DNA of 64,000 nt from Nocardia uniformis NBRC 13702 (GTDB lineage: Bacteria; Actinomycetota; Actinomycetes; Mycobacteriales; Mycobacteriaceae). The stretch lies in the NCBI RefSeq assembly GCF_001613345.1, contig NZ_BDCE01000036.1, positions 1 to 64,000 on the forward strand. Reading direction: 5' to 3'. The position numbers and the translations under genes are program-made. The notes beneath the pieces were generated by a model that ran no database searches, was not told the origin of the DNA, and saw only the letters and a list, made by a program, of their open reading frames with translations. Of this stretch, positions 56,563-64,000 are shown in pieces (position 1 is the first letter of the stretch; each line of letters starts with the position of its first letter).

Positions 56563-56586
56563 GAGCCGGTCTGTATCTTCCGGCTC
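56563..56586 (-). terminator. Attenuator-like hairpin in the aroF leader
   Basis: Perfect 7-bp stem GAGCCGG / CCGGCTC with 10-nt loop, followed by CGAGGATTTT on the minus strand. It begins 14 nt after the leader-peptide stop. Its left arm, with three preceding cytosines (CCCGAGCCGG), can also pair with CCGGCCCCGGG inside the leader reading frame. Confidence 0.6.
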
Positions 56587-56599
56587 GGGGTGGAGGAGG

Positions 56600-56668
56600 T
56601 CAGCGCGCGGTCACGCCGCTCGGCCCACCCGGGGCCGGCTGGCTAAACCAGAAATACACGCGCTGCAT
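56600..56668 (-). CDS. Aromatic leader peptide of aroF (22 aa)
   Basis: ATG 56668 to TGA 56600. The peptide starts MQRVYFWFSQPAPGG; codons 5-8 are TAT TTC TGG TTT (Tyr-Phe-Trp-Phe), followed by a Pro/Gly-rich part and a C-terminal VTAR. Four consecutive aromatic residues, including Trp, in 22 are far beyond chance, and the gene downstream makes the precursor of exactly these amino acids. Ribosome stalling at the run under Tyr/Phe/Trp shortage would change leader folding. A ribosome-binding site is weak. A candidate -10 (TACTAT on the minus strand) lies near 56731. Confidence 0.82.
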   Translation of the reverse strand: MQRVYFWFSQPAPGGPSGVTAR

Positions 56669-56870
56669 GGCGGCGACAGTACCAGAAGAGACAGAAAATG
56701 CGTGTGTTGGCTACCACAGTGCGCGTCTCATAGTATGGGATGAGCTTTCGCGCCTCGGGATATGCGAAGTGACAACTGGTTTGTCGAGGTTGTAGCCATC
56801 TGATCAGAACAGCCCGTCATCGCGAGGATGACCGGGCGACATCGCGCTCACCGGGTGCGCCCAAGACCGG

Positions 56871-56901
56871 AGCCCGGTGCGGAACGGTTCCGTACCGGGC
56901 T
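56871..56901 (-). terminator. Terminator of the AhpD-like gene
   Basis: AGCCCGGTGCGGAAC / GTTCCGTACCGGGCT, 15 bp with one G-U pair, 11 bp past the stop codon. Confidence 0.85.
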
Positions 56902-56912
56902 TCGGCTGATCG

Positions 56913-57386
56913 TCAGCTCCACTGGCCGGGCATGTAGTCCCCGCCGACATTGCCCGCCAGCACGTTGAGCCGGTTCCAGGCGTTGATATTCGCGATGAGG
57001 GAGATCAGCGCGCCGATCTGGTTCTCGTCGTAGTGCTTGCGCACCAGCGCCCAGGTTTCGTCGGTCACGCGATTGTGCGGATCGGAGAGGCGGGTGCCCT
57101 CCTCGGTGAGCGCCAGCGCGGCCCGCTCGGCCTCGGTGAATACCGTGGATTCGCGCCAGGCTGCGACCATGGCCAGCCGCACCGGGGTCTCACCGGCGTG
57201 CGCGGCGTCCTTGGTGTGCATATCGAGGCACAGTCCGCAGCCGTTGATCTGGGAGGCGAGAATCTTCACCAGCTCCTGGGTGGCCTTGGGCAGTTCGGAA
57301 TCCTCGGCGACGCGGCCCGCGGTTATGAGTCGCTTGACGAACTTGCTGGCGATGTCATTGGCGAAGAGGCTGAAACGCGGTTCCAT
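56913..57386 (-). CDS. AhpD-like carboxymuconolactone-decarboxylase-family protein
   Basis: 157 aa from ATG 57386 with AAAGGA seven bases upstream. All-helical CMD fold; the redox motif is C50-G-L-C53-L-D-M-H57 within QINGCGLCLDMHTKDAAHAG, the AhpD-type CxxCxxxH proton-relay site. KATQELVKILAS and ERAALALTEEGTRL are further family features. Probably a peroxidase or alkylhydroperoxidase-like redox protein. It lies 97 bp behind the FAD oxidase gene on the same strand and is likely cotranscribed with it. Confidence 0.88.
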   Translation of the reverse strand: MEPRFSLFANDIASKFVKRLITAGRVAEDSELPKATQELVKILASQINGCGLCLDMHTKDAAHAGETPVRLAMVAAWRESTVFTEAERAALALTEEGTRLSDPHNRVTDETWALVRKHYDENQIGALISLIANINAWNRLNVLAGNVGGDYMPGQWS

Positions 57387-57483
57387 GATCAGGTCCTTTG
57401 CTCTTGTTTTCATGGGCTCTACCAGGACGACGACGTGGGTCGCCGGGGTGTGACATCCGGTTGCGTGAACCGGGCCGCGCGGA

Positions 57484-58791
57484 CTACCGCACCGGAAAGT
57501 TGGCGCGGATCACGTTGTGCTGGTCGCGGTTTCGCTTGAGATCGCGCAGCCGCGCCAGGGTGAGGTCGCCGAAGGCCGCCGCGGCGGTCTCGCCCGGGCT
57601 GAGGAAGGTGTAGGGCTTGCCGCCGCTGATGTGGTCACCGAGGGCGTCCACCACGGCCTGCCGCTTGGCGGCGACGGCGTCGCGCACCTGCGGGATACCC
57701 AGGCCCAGCAGGTAGAGCAGGTACGGCTCGGCGACCGGACCACGGGCTCCACCGTCGGGACGGGCGGTGGCGAACGCGCCGCCGAGCCCGCGGACCTGGA
57801 TATTCATCAGCGGCGCGACCGCGTCGTCGACCAGGATCTTCGTCACCTCGTCACCGAGATCGGTGAGCAGATCACCGCGCGACAGTGACGGACTCGGGTC
57901 GGTGGGTTCGGCGGTAATGGCACCGATCTGCGCCGGGGTCAGCGCACCGCGCTTATCGCTCATGAGTCCGCCGAGCCGGTCGATGGCCGCCGTCGCATCA
58001 CGACCCGCCTCGGCGGCGCCGAGGTAGGCGACGTCGAGGGCCACCATTTCCGGCGCGTTCGGGAACTGGAAGCGCTGGAACCATGCCGACAGCTCGACGG
58101 GTGCGTCGGTGGTGAGCTCCCGGAAGGTCTCCCACACCTCGGCGGCACGAGCGCCCGGGAACATGACCCGGCCGCCGTAGACGGAAGGCACCGGGAACAG
58201 GTCGAATTCGAGGCCGGTCACGATAGCGAAGTCGCCGCCGCCGCCGCGCAGCGCCCAGAACAGCTCCGGGTCGTTCTCGGCGGTGACCCGGGCCGGGCGG
58301 CCATCGGCATCGACAATGTCGAAGGCGCGCACCGCATCCGAGGCCCAGCCGTATTTGCGGGTGAACCAACCGGCGCCGCCGCCGAGGGTGTAGCCGGTCA
58401 CACCGACCACCGGGTTACTGCCCGCGAGGCCGGTAAGGCCGTGCGGCGCAGCGGCTTTCTGGATCTGCCCCCAAGCGACACCGGATCCGACCCGGGCGAT
58501 ACGTGCCGCGGCGTCGATCTCGACACCATCGAAACGATGGGTGCGCAGCAGGATCGCGCCGTCGATATCACCGGTCGCGCCGTGTCCGGTCGGCTGGGTC
58601 ACCACCGGCACCCCGGCCTTGCGGGCCCGAGTGAGCACGGCAGCCACATCGTCGACGGCGGCGGCTTCCACCACCGCGCCGACCCGCTGGGTGATTGCCA
58701 GATTCCAGGGCTGGGCGGCCTGCTCGAACTCGGCGTCACCGGGGAGCAGCACTCGGCCGCGGACGGACTGGCGCAGATCGTTGAATGTCAT
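57484..58791 (-). CDS. FAD-linked oxidoreductase (BBE-like)
   Basis: 435 aa from ATG 58791. PCMH-type FAD domain: AVVEAAAVDDVAAVLTRARK, VPVVTQPTGHGATGDIDGAI with His70 at the usual covalent FAD site, ARVGSGVAWGQIQKAAAPHG where the second covalent Cys is replaced by Ser-Gly, then VGVTGYTLGGGAGWFTRKYG and LFWALRGGGGDFAIVTGLEF. The C-terminal BBE segment is present but short (LRDLKRNRDQHNVIRANFPV). Substrate (a sugar, alcohol or natural-product intermediate) unknown. An unusual perfect-armed palindrome lies upstream. Confidence 0.88.
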   Translation of the reverse strand: MTFNDLRQSVRGRVLLPGDAEFEQAAQPWNLAITQRVGAVVEAAAVDDVAAVLTRARKAGVPVVTQPTGHGATGDIDGAILLRTHRFDGVEIDAAARIARVGSGVAWGQIQKAAAPHGLTGLAGSNPVVGVTGYTLGGGAGWFTRKYGWASDAVRAFDIVDADGRPARVTAENDPELFWALRGGGGDFAIVTGLEFDLFPVPSVYGGRVMFPGARAAEVWETFRELTTDAPVELSAWFQRFQFPNAPEMVALDVAYLGAAEAGRDATAAIDRLGGLMSDKRGALTPAQIGAITAEPTDPSPSLSRGDLLTDLGDEVTKILVDDAVAPLMNIQVRGLGGAFATARPDGGARGPVAEPYLLYLLGLGIPQVRDAVAAKRQAVVDALGDHISGGKPYTFLSPGETAAAAFGDLTLARLRDLKRNRDQHNVIRANFPVR

Positions 58792-58866
58792 TGTGCTTCC
58801 TGCCTCTAGGAACTCATCGCGTTTGTCGCGTTCATAGAGTCGACGAGGCAGGCAGCTCGGCTGTGA

Positions 58867-58909
58867 CACGCACCGACGAGTGACGCTGATCACTCACCTC
58901 CGGTGCGTG
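58867..58909. promoter_or_regulatory. Palindromic element upstream of the FAD oxidase gene
   Basis: CACGCACCG / CGGTGCGTG (9 bp) enclose a second inverted repeat GAGTGA / TCACTC. It sits 75 bp before the oxidase start and 14 bp after the SDR stop; an operator or a terminator for the SDR transcript. Confidence 0.5.
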
Positions 58910-58922
58910 CCGAATATTCGCC

Positions 58923-59810
58923 CTACTTCCGCGCGAACGGAAAACTGACCTTGGTCAGCTGCTCCGACAGTTCCCACAGGCGGCGGGCCGTCATCTCGTC
59001 CCGGGAGGCGGAGGAACAACCGCTGCGGCCGGGATGTCCCCGCAGGCCGCGCAATCCGGTCGGACCGTAGTACGCACCCGGCTGCACCTCGGCGGTGGCC
59101 GCGAAGAGCGTTGGCAGCGCGCCCATCTCGGCACTCTGAGCGAACAGGCGATTACCGATGGACATGAGGAAGTCCATCGCCGACTCGGTATGCGACTGCA
59201 AATCCGTTGCGGCATAGCCGGGATGGGCCGCCACCGACAGCTTCGACGAACCGGCGGCGGTGAGACGGCGCTGCAATTCGTAGGCGAACATGAGATTGGC
59301 GAGCTTGGCCTGACCGTAGGCGGCCCAGCGCTGATAGCGGCGGCGCTCCCAGTTCAGGTCGGCGAGATCGATTTTTCCGATCGAGTGCGCACCGCTGGAT
59401 ACGGTGACCACGCGCTCGCGTACCTTGTCCAGCAGCAGTCCGGTCAGCGCGAAGTGGCCGAGATGGTTTGTGCCGATCTGCATTTCGAAACCGTCGGCGG
59501 TACGGCGCTGCGGCACCGCCATGACCCCGGCATTGTTGATCAGCACATCGACGGAATCGATGGAATCGGCGAATTCGCGCACCGAAGCCAGGTCGGCGAG
59601 ATCGAGTCGGCGTACCTGCGCCCGCTCCCCCATCCGATTGGCGACGGCATGCGCCTTCACCTCATTGCGACAGGCCATGATCACCCGTGCCCCCGCATCG
59701 ACCAGCGCGCGCGTGGCGACGGCGCCCAGGCCGCCGTTCGCGCCCGTCACGATATAGGTGCGCCCGGCCAGATCGGGGATATCGGCTATGTCCCAACCAC
59801 TCACGCGCAC
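58923..59810 (-). CDS. Short-chain dehydrogenase/reductase (retinol-dehydrogenase-like)
   Basis: 295 aa, GTG 59810 (GTG 59804 also possible). NAD(P) site YIVTGANGGLGAVATRALVD, then ACRN, DVLINNAGVMAVPQ, TNHLGHFALTGLLL, catalytic Ser in VVTVSSGAHS and Y-x-x-x-K in AAYGQAKLANLMFAYELQRR. AAHPGYAATDLQ is typical of the RDH/WW-oxidoreductase-like group common in Mycobacteriales. Cofactor likely NADPH (Arg after the second strand). Substrate unknown. Confidence 0.92.
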   Translation of the reverse strand: MRVSGWDIADIPDLAGRTYIVTGANGGLGAVATRALVDAGARVIMACRNEVKAHAVANRMGERAQVRRLDLADLASVREFADSIDSVDVLINNAGVMAVPQRRTADGFEMQIGTNHLGHFALTGLLLDKVRERVVTVSSGAHSIGKIDLADLNWERRRYQRWAAYGQAKLANLMFAYELQRRLTAAGSSKLSVAAHPGYAATDLQSHTESAMDFLMSIGNRLFAQSAEMGALPTLFAATAEVQPGAYYGPTGLRGLRGHPGRSGCSSASRDEMTARRLWELSEQLTKVSFPFARK

Positions 59811-59983
59811 AGTCTAGGTGCGGGGACGCGGCGGCGTCGGGTCTCGGCGAGAGCCGCTCGATATCGCAGCGGGAACCATGTCATGCCAAATATTAGCCAG
59901 GGAATGAATCGACAATCGGTGACACGGCGTGTCCTATAGCGATCCAACGCTGCCCACCTGGTAAAGCGGTAGCGTCCGACACT

Positions 59984-60331
59984 ATGGACACGATCATATG
60001 GGCGGGTTTGCTGGCCGTATTGGTGTTGCTCTATAGACAACGATCCCGCCGCATCGTCCTGGCGGCCTGGTGGGTCATGTTCATCGCGAGTGCCCTGCTG
60101 CTGAAACACCACATCACCAGCGGCCTGGGATTGGGGCTGACATGGCGATCCGCACGACCACCGACGCACCCACCACCGCGGGGCGCGGCGGCGCGCTCGG
60201 ACAGGTGCAGTACTGGCTCGCGGTCATCTTCGTCATCGGCTGGACCGGCGTCGTCTGCGGCGGTCTCGGCGTGCAGTTCGGCACCTGGGACTATCCGTGC
60301 CCGCTGTGTATGGTGCAGCGCAACTTCATGA
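59984..60331 (+). CDS. DUF5993-like small membrane protein, reading frame runs into dsbB
   Basis: ATG 59984. The first 54 residues fit a DUF5993-type protein that is commonly encoded just before dsbB: MDTIIWAGLLAVLVLLYRQR, basic loop, then AAWWVMFIASALLLKHHITS. Two membrane helices. Such proteins normally stop near GLGLTW, but here no stop occurs and the frame continues out of phase through dsbB to 60331 with 60 Arg/Ser/Pro-rich, clearly non-homologous residues. Either the last part is a read-through tail or a base change removed the stop. Confidence 0.6.
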   Translation: MDTIIWAGLLAVLVLLYRQRSRRIVLAAWWVMFIASALLLKHHITSGLGLGLTWRSARPPTHPPPRGAAARSDRCSTGSRSSSSSAGPASSAAVSACSSAPGTIRARCVWCSATS

Positions 60332-60807
60332 TCCTGGCGGCACTCGGCGGCGCGTACATCGTACGAAAAGCCTTGACCGGCACCATTTCCCGACGGCACT
60401 ACATGACCGGCTGGGGTCTGTGCATTGTCGGCTGCGTCGGCGGTGGGTTCGCCGCGTGGCGGCAGACCATGCTGCATATCCTGCCGGGCGACCCGGGCTA
60501 TGGCGGGACGGTGCTCGGACTGCACCTCTACGTCTGGGCACTGGTGCTCTTCGTCGCCGCCATCGCGACCATCGGCGTGGTGCTGGCCTTCGCGGACGAG
60601 ACCGCGACAGCCCGGATTCCGACCGGCGGAGCGCACCAGCTGATCGGCACATTGGCGCTGTGGTTCCTCGGGCTCGTCATTGTCATCAATCTGGTGGCGG
60701 TGTTCTGCCTGGCGGGGTTCCACTGGTACCTGCCCAACAATCCGACGTGCTACCAGCTGTTCCACGATCTGGGCATTATCGACGGCGAGTGCCCGGTAAT
60801 CGAGTAG
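60142..60807 (+). CDS. DsbB-like disulfide-bond formation protein
   Basis: 221 aa from ATG 60142; a frame from 60070 is open but overlaps the DUF5993 gene fully. Four to five membrane helices. The first periplasmic pair is C53-P-L-C56 in WDYPCPLCMVQRNFMILAAL, the DsbB hallmark with the conserved CxxC-x-x-QR. Further cysteines occur in LCIVGCVGGG and at the C-terminus (NPTCYQLFHDLG, GECPVIE). It should oxidise a periplasmic-type thioredoxin partner with quinone; actinobacteria usually use VKOR instead, so this belongs to the less common DsbB-like group. Confidence 0.88.
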   Translation: MAIRTTTDAPTTAGRGGALGQVQYWLAVIFVIGWTGVVCGGLGVQFGTWDYPCPLCMVQRNFMILAALGGAYIVRKALTGTISRRHYMTGWGLCIVGCVGGGFAAWRQTMLHILPGDPGYGGTVLGLHLYVWALVLFVAAIATIGVVLAFADETATARIPTGGAHQLIGTLALWFLGLVIVINLVAVFCLAGFHWYLPNNPTCYQLFHDLGIIDGECPVIE

Positions 60808-60833
60808 CGGCCGGGCTGGATCGGGATGCCACT

Positions 60834-60859
60834 CGCCCCGCCGTCATTCCGGCGGGGCG
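60834..60859. terminator. Terminator containing a fragment of the palindromic repeat (copy K)
   Basis: CGCCCCGCCG / CGGCGGGGCG, 10 bp, loop TCATTC. The sequence CCGTCATTCCGGCG inside it is the end of the dispersed element. It lies between convergent dsbB and NRPS genes. Confidence 0.8.
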
Positions 60860-60866
60860 GTCGCCC

Positions 60867-63800
60867 TCAGTGCTGCGCGAGCACCTCGTCGTCGGTCATG
60901 GACGAGATCTCCAGGTACATCCGCGCCACCGCGTCGAGACGCCCCTGGGTTCCGGTGCGCTGTTCGCGATCGAGCAGTCGCCGCGCCAAGCCGGCGACCG
61001 AGCGTGCGGCGAAGAAATCGGCGACCACGGTGTTCGGGGAATCCAGCCAGTCGCGAACGCGGGCGACCACCGCGGTGGCGAGCACCGAATCACCGCCGAG
61101 AGCGAAGAAATCGTCGGTTACGCCCACCTGCTCGCGTTCCAGTACGGCGGCAACGATATCCACCAGTGCGCGTTCCAGATCGGTTCGCGGCGAGACGAAT
61201 GCGCTCACCTGCTCACCGGCGGACAGCAGTGCGACAATGGCCCTGCGGTCGGGCTTGCCGTTCGGGGTGAACGGTAGCTCCGACAGCAGTTCGATACGGG
61301 TGGGAATCATGTAGGCGGGCAGTAGATCCGCAGCCGCCGCCAACAGCGCGTCCGCATTCAGGGTCACCCCATCGACACCGACCACCACGGCCGTGAGTTT
61401 CGGTGCGGCCGAACCGATCACGGCGGCAATGGCGTATCGCACGCCGGGCAGGGCGCGCAGTGCGCTCTCCACCTCACCCAATTCCACCCGGTAGCCCCGG
61501 ATCTTGACCTGATGGTCGGCGCGACCCAGGAACTCCAGGGTGCCGTCGGGAAGGTAGCGCGCCAGGTCACCGGTGCGGTACCAGCGCAGACCCTCGTGCG
61601 TGACGAAGCGGTCGGCGGTGCGGTCCGGATCGTTGCGGTATCCGGTCGCGACGCCCTCGCCGCCGATCCACAGTTCACCGGTCACCCAGTCCGGGCAGTC
61701 GTGCCCGGCCGGACCGACCACGCGGCACCGCACATTGCGCAGCGGCGTGCCGTACGGCACCGCGGACCACTCGACGGGTACGCGGGCATCGAATACCTCG
61801 CAAATGGTGGAGTGGATGGCGGTTTCGGTCGCACCGCCCAGTCCGGCGAATCGGCAGTCCGGGGCCACCTGCCGCAGCCGACCCGGCAGCGCCACATCGA
61901 CCCAGTCGCCGCCGAGAATCACCATGCGCAGGCTGTCGAGGCGCTGCCCCGCCGCCGCCGTCAGCAGCATATCCAGCAGGCTCGGCACACAGTTGAGCAC
62001 CGAGATACGGTGCCGTCGAGCCAGTTCCAGCCAGCGAGCAGGCTCGCCGCGCTGCCCCTCATCCAGCGCGACGACAGCGCCGCCGACGCTGAACAGGCCG
62101 AAGATGTCGTATACGGAGAGGTCGAACTCCAGGGCGGACAGGGCCAGCGCCCGGTCCGCGCTCCCGATCTCGAACCGCTCGTTCACATCGTCGATGGTGT
62201 TCATGGCCGCGCGATGCGGCACCTCCACACCCTTCGGCTGCCCGGTCGACCCGGAGGTGAACAGTACGTAGGCAATGGATTCCGGGTCCGGGAAGACCGG
62301 CAGTTCCAGGGGTTCCTGATACACCCGGGCGTCCGAGAGCGCGAGCGTGCGCACCTGGGGCACCTCGGCCCCGGCCGTCACGGCGGCCACGACCGCACCG
62401 GTGCGAATGATCTCCGCCCGCCGCGCCGCGGGCTGATCGAATCCGATCGGCACATATACGGCGCCCGCCGCGAGCACGCCGACCGTGGCCACAATCTGCT
62501 CCGAACCCTTCGGAAGCTGCACCGCCACCGCATCGCCGGGCTCGACCCCGGCGGCCCGCAGCGCCCCGGCCACCGCGAGGGCCTCCCCGGCCAGCTGCCG
62601 GTAGCTGAGCACCCGCTCCTCGCCGCCGGCTATCTCCCAGATCAACGCCGCCGCATCCGGATGCGCGGCCGCGTGCGCGAACAGTCCGGCATGCAGCGTC
62701 CGCCCGCTCACGCCGCCATCGGTCGCATTGACCCGCGCCCGAACCACTGCCTGCTCCAGGGGAATCCGCACCGCCGCCTCGGCATCCCAACCCGCTCCCG
62801 AATCCTCGTGCGCGGTCAGGCGAGCGGCATCGGCGGCAGCGAAGGCATCTCGAACAGCCGCTGTCGCGGCGTCGACGAAAGCCCCGACGGACGCGGTGGA
62901 TTCCGCAGCCGAATCACTGTGCGCCCCTGCGATTCCGGAGGGCTGGCCATCGGACTCGACTGGTACATCGACGGAGCGGACAGGCTGCGCATCGAAGTCG
63001 GAACCGCCGTCCGGCGGAGGGGGACCGACATACCTTTCGGCCGCCGCGCTGGTCGCCGAGGCCATACCCGCGACTGCGGCGCGGTCGGGGCCGACCCGCT
63101 CGACGGTGCGGGGACTACCCGAAACATCCGGTACCGCAGCGGTACCGGCCGAAACGGTTTCCGGGGTCGCCGCCGTCGTTGCGCGGAGGTGAGAGGCGTT
63201 GCCGACCGTCTCGGTGGCCGCCGCGCTGTCGGTAATCCCGGCGAGCCGGAGTACGGCGTCGATGTAGCGGGCGAACATGGCGTCCACCATCCCGGCCGGG
63301 AAGGCATCGGCGCGGACGTCCCAGTTCAGCAGGAGGCCGCCGCGGACCTCGGTGACCTGTGCGTCGAGCAGGACCTGCGGGCCCTGGGAGATGATCCAGA
63401 CCGGGTCACCGAAGGTGTCGGTGACGTGGTCGGCGAAGAGCTCACCCAAATTGATGGCGCTGGTGTAGACGATCGGGGCGAGTACCGGCTCACCGCGCAG
63501 ACGGCCCAGATCACGCAGCACCTCCAGGCCGGTGTACGCGGAATGCGCACCGGCGGCGTGCAATTCACGCTGGAGAGTTTGCGCCCGCTCGGTCACGGTG
63601 GCCGGTTCGGTCACATCGACCTCCAGCAGCACCGAGGAGGTGAAGTCGCCGACCACGCCATCCACCTGCGGATGTACCGGCTCGCGGTGGAACAGCGGCA
63701 GATTCAGCAGGAAGCGCCGCTGCGCCGACCAACCGCCAATGGTCTCGGCGAATACCGACGCCAAGGCCATGGCGGGCGTGACACCCCGCGCGTGTGCGGC

Positions 63801-64000
63801 GGCGAACATGCGCGCCTTGGCTTCCGGCGACAGCCAACGGTGGAAGCGAACAGTGCGCATCTCACGCCCGCCACCGTGCGCGTCGGCGCCGTCAGCTGAG
63901 ATCGCGCCGCCCGGTGCGGTCCCGGCGCGCAGCGCGTCCTCGCCGACGGATGAGGTCGCGGAACGGTGCGAATCGTCGCGGGTATTTGTGCCGTTGGTCG
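60867..64000 (-). CDS. Nonribosomal peptide synthetase, Cy-A-PCP module (mycobactin/nocobactin MbtB-like), 5' part beyond window
   Basis: The minus frame is open from 60867 to the right edge, so the N-terminus is missing. The C-terminal lobe of a heterocyclization domain (FLLNLPLFHREPVHPQVDGV, VGDFTSSVLLEVDV) is followed by an adenylation domain (VLFTSGSTGQPKGVEVPHRA; ALSALEFDLSVYDIFGLFSV, the form typical of A domains that serve Cy domains for Cys/Ser/Thr; GTGDLAR-like RTGDLARYLPDG; KIRGYRVELGEVE) and a carrier domain (FFALGGDSVLATAVVARVRD). It ends without a thioesterase. Cy-A-PCP of this type makes the oxazoline/thiazoline of mycobactins and nocobactins. Long Ala-rich inserts lie before the Cy C-lobe and between Cy and A. 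Confidence 0.92.
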   Translation of the reverse strand, partial: TNGTNTRDDSHRSATSSVGEDALRAGTAPGGAISADGADAHGGGREMRTVRFHRWLSPEAKARMFAAAHARGVTPAMALASVFAETIGGWSAQRRFLLNLPLFHREPVHPQVDGVVGDFTSSVLLEVDVTEPATVTERAQTLQRELHAAGAHSAYTGLEVLRDLGRLRGEPVLAPIVYTSAINLGELFADHVTDTFGDPVWIISQGPQVLLDAQVTEVRGGLLLNWDVRADAFPAGMVDAMFARYIDAVLRLAGITDSAAATETVGNASHLRATTAATPETVSAGTAAVPDVSGSPRTVERVGPDRAAVAGMASATSAAAERYVGPPPPDGGSDFDAQPVRSVDVPVESDGQPSGIAGAHSDSAAESTASVGAFVDAATAAVRDAFAAADAARLTAHEDSGAGWDAEAAVRIPLEQAVVRARVNATDGGVSGRTLHAGLFAHAAAHPDAAALIWEIAGGEERVLSYRQLAGEALAVAGALRAAGVEPGDAVAVQLPKGSEQIVATVGVLAAGAVYVPIGFDQPAARRAEIIRTGAVVAAVTAGAEVPQVRTLALSDARVYQEPLELPVFPDPESIAYVLFTSGSTGQPKGVEVPHRAAMNTIDDVNERFEIGSADRALALSALEFDLSVYDIFGLFSVGGAVVALDEGQRGEPARWLELARRHRISVLNCVPSLLDMLLTAAAGQRLDSLRMVILGGDWVDVALPGRLRQVAPDCRFAGLGGATETAIHSTICEVFDARVPVEWSAVPYGTPLRNVRCRVVGPAGHDCPDWVTGELWIGGEGVATGYRNDPDRTADRFVTHEGLRWYRTGDLARYLPDGTLEFLGRADHQVKIRGYRVELGEVESALRALPGVRYAIAAVIGSAAPKLTAVVVGVDGVTLNADALLAAAADLLPAYMIPTRIELLSELPFTPNGKPDRRAIVALLSAGEQVSAFVSPRTDLERALVDIVAAVLEREQVGVTDDFFALGGDSVLATAVVARVRDWLDSPNTVVADFFAARSVAGLARRLLDREQRTGTQGRLDAVARMYLEISSMTDDEVLAQH

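Noticed and set aside
61512..63899. 795-aa plus-strand open frame
   Set aside because: Antisense to the NRPS, whose domain motifs are unmistakable; frame is open because of high GC.

Overview
The window is a high-GC actinobacterial chromosome segment, most likely Nocardia or a close relative in the Mycobacteriales. Evidence for this: GTG and TTG starts are frequent; prrAB, sepH, an rpfA-like gene, xpb and a DUF3027/DUF2771 neighbourhood are present; the right edge holds a mycobactin/nocobactin-type NRPS. From memory, many genes match the M. tuberculosis Rv0858c-Rv0903c region in content and largely in order (dapC, XPB helicase and its N-terminal-domain partner, rpfA, cspB, the MFS gene, glutaminyl cyclotransferase, marR, SpoU methylase, sepH, serC, citA, gltA, prrB/prrA). 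This is therefore mostly conserved core with small inserted accessory genes. No transposase, phage gene, tRNA, rRNA or CRISPR array was seen.

Left part (1-25 kb): a conservon-type sensor kinase cut by the left edge; propionyl-CoA synthetase; a haemophore-like secreted protein; PrrA/PrrB; a membrane-anchored YhgE/Pip-like protein; FkbP; an rRNA/tRNA methylase with a DUF2537 protein; DUF6928; SepH; SerC; an RDD protein; two citrate synthases (citA, gltA); PdxH; an MFS exporter; and an Eis-family acetyltransferase behind a leader rich in palindromes.

Middle part (25-46 kb): a MarR/DUF2530 divergent pair; a Tat-exported neutral ceramidase divergent from a TetR regulator, with a perfect 18-bp operator-like palindrome between them; a 1,041-aa sacsin/Hsp90-like ATPase; DUF3027; glutaminyl cyclotransferase; an MFS protein; DUF2771; CspB; Rpf preceded by a perfect CRP site and a probable c-di-AMP riboswitch; and the XPB helicase pair.

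Right part (46-64 kb): two LysE exporters, an M1 peptidase, DapC, an ECF41/SigJ sigma factor, GNAT and methyltransferase genes, and a class I DAHP synthase preceded by a 22-codon leader peptide with a Tyr-Phe-Trp-Phe run and an attenuator-like hairpin. A redox cluster follows (AhpD-like, FAD oxidase, SDR, DUF5993/DsbB), then the Cy-A-PCP end of the NRPS.

Two features stand out across the window. First, a family of about 80-90-bp nested palindromes (eight full copies, three partial) sits almost only behind gene 3' ends, and one partial copy is caught in a duplication of a gene's 3' end. Second, there are several candidate cis-regulatory RNAs and operators: the aroF attenuator, the rpf riboswitch with its CRP site, the TetR operator and the acetyltransferase leader.
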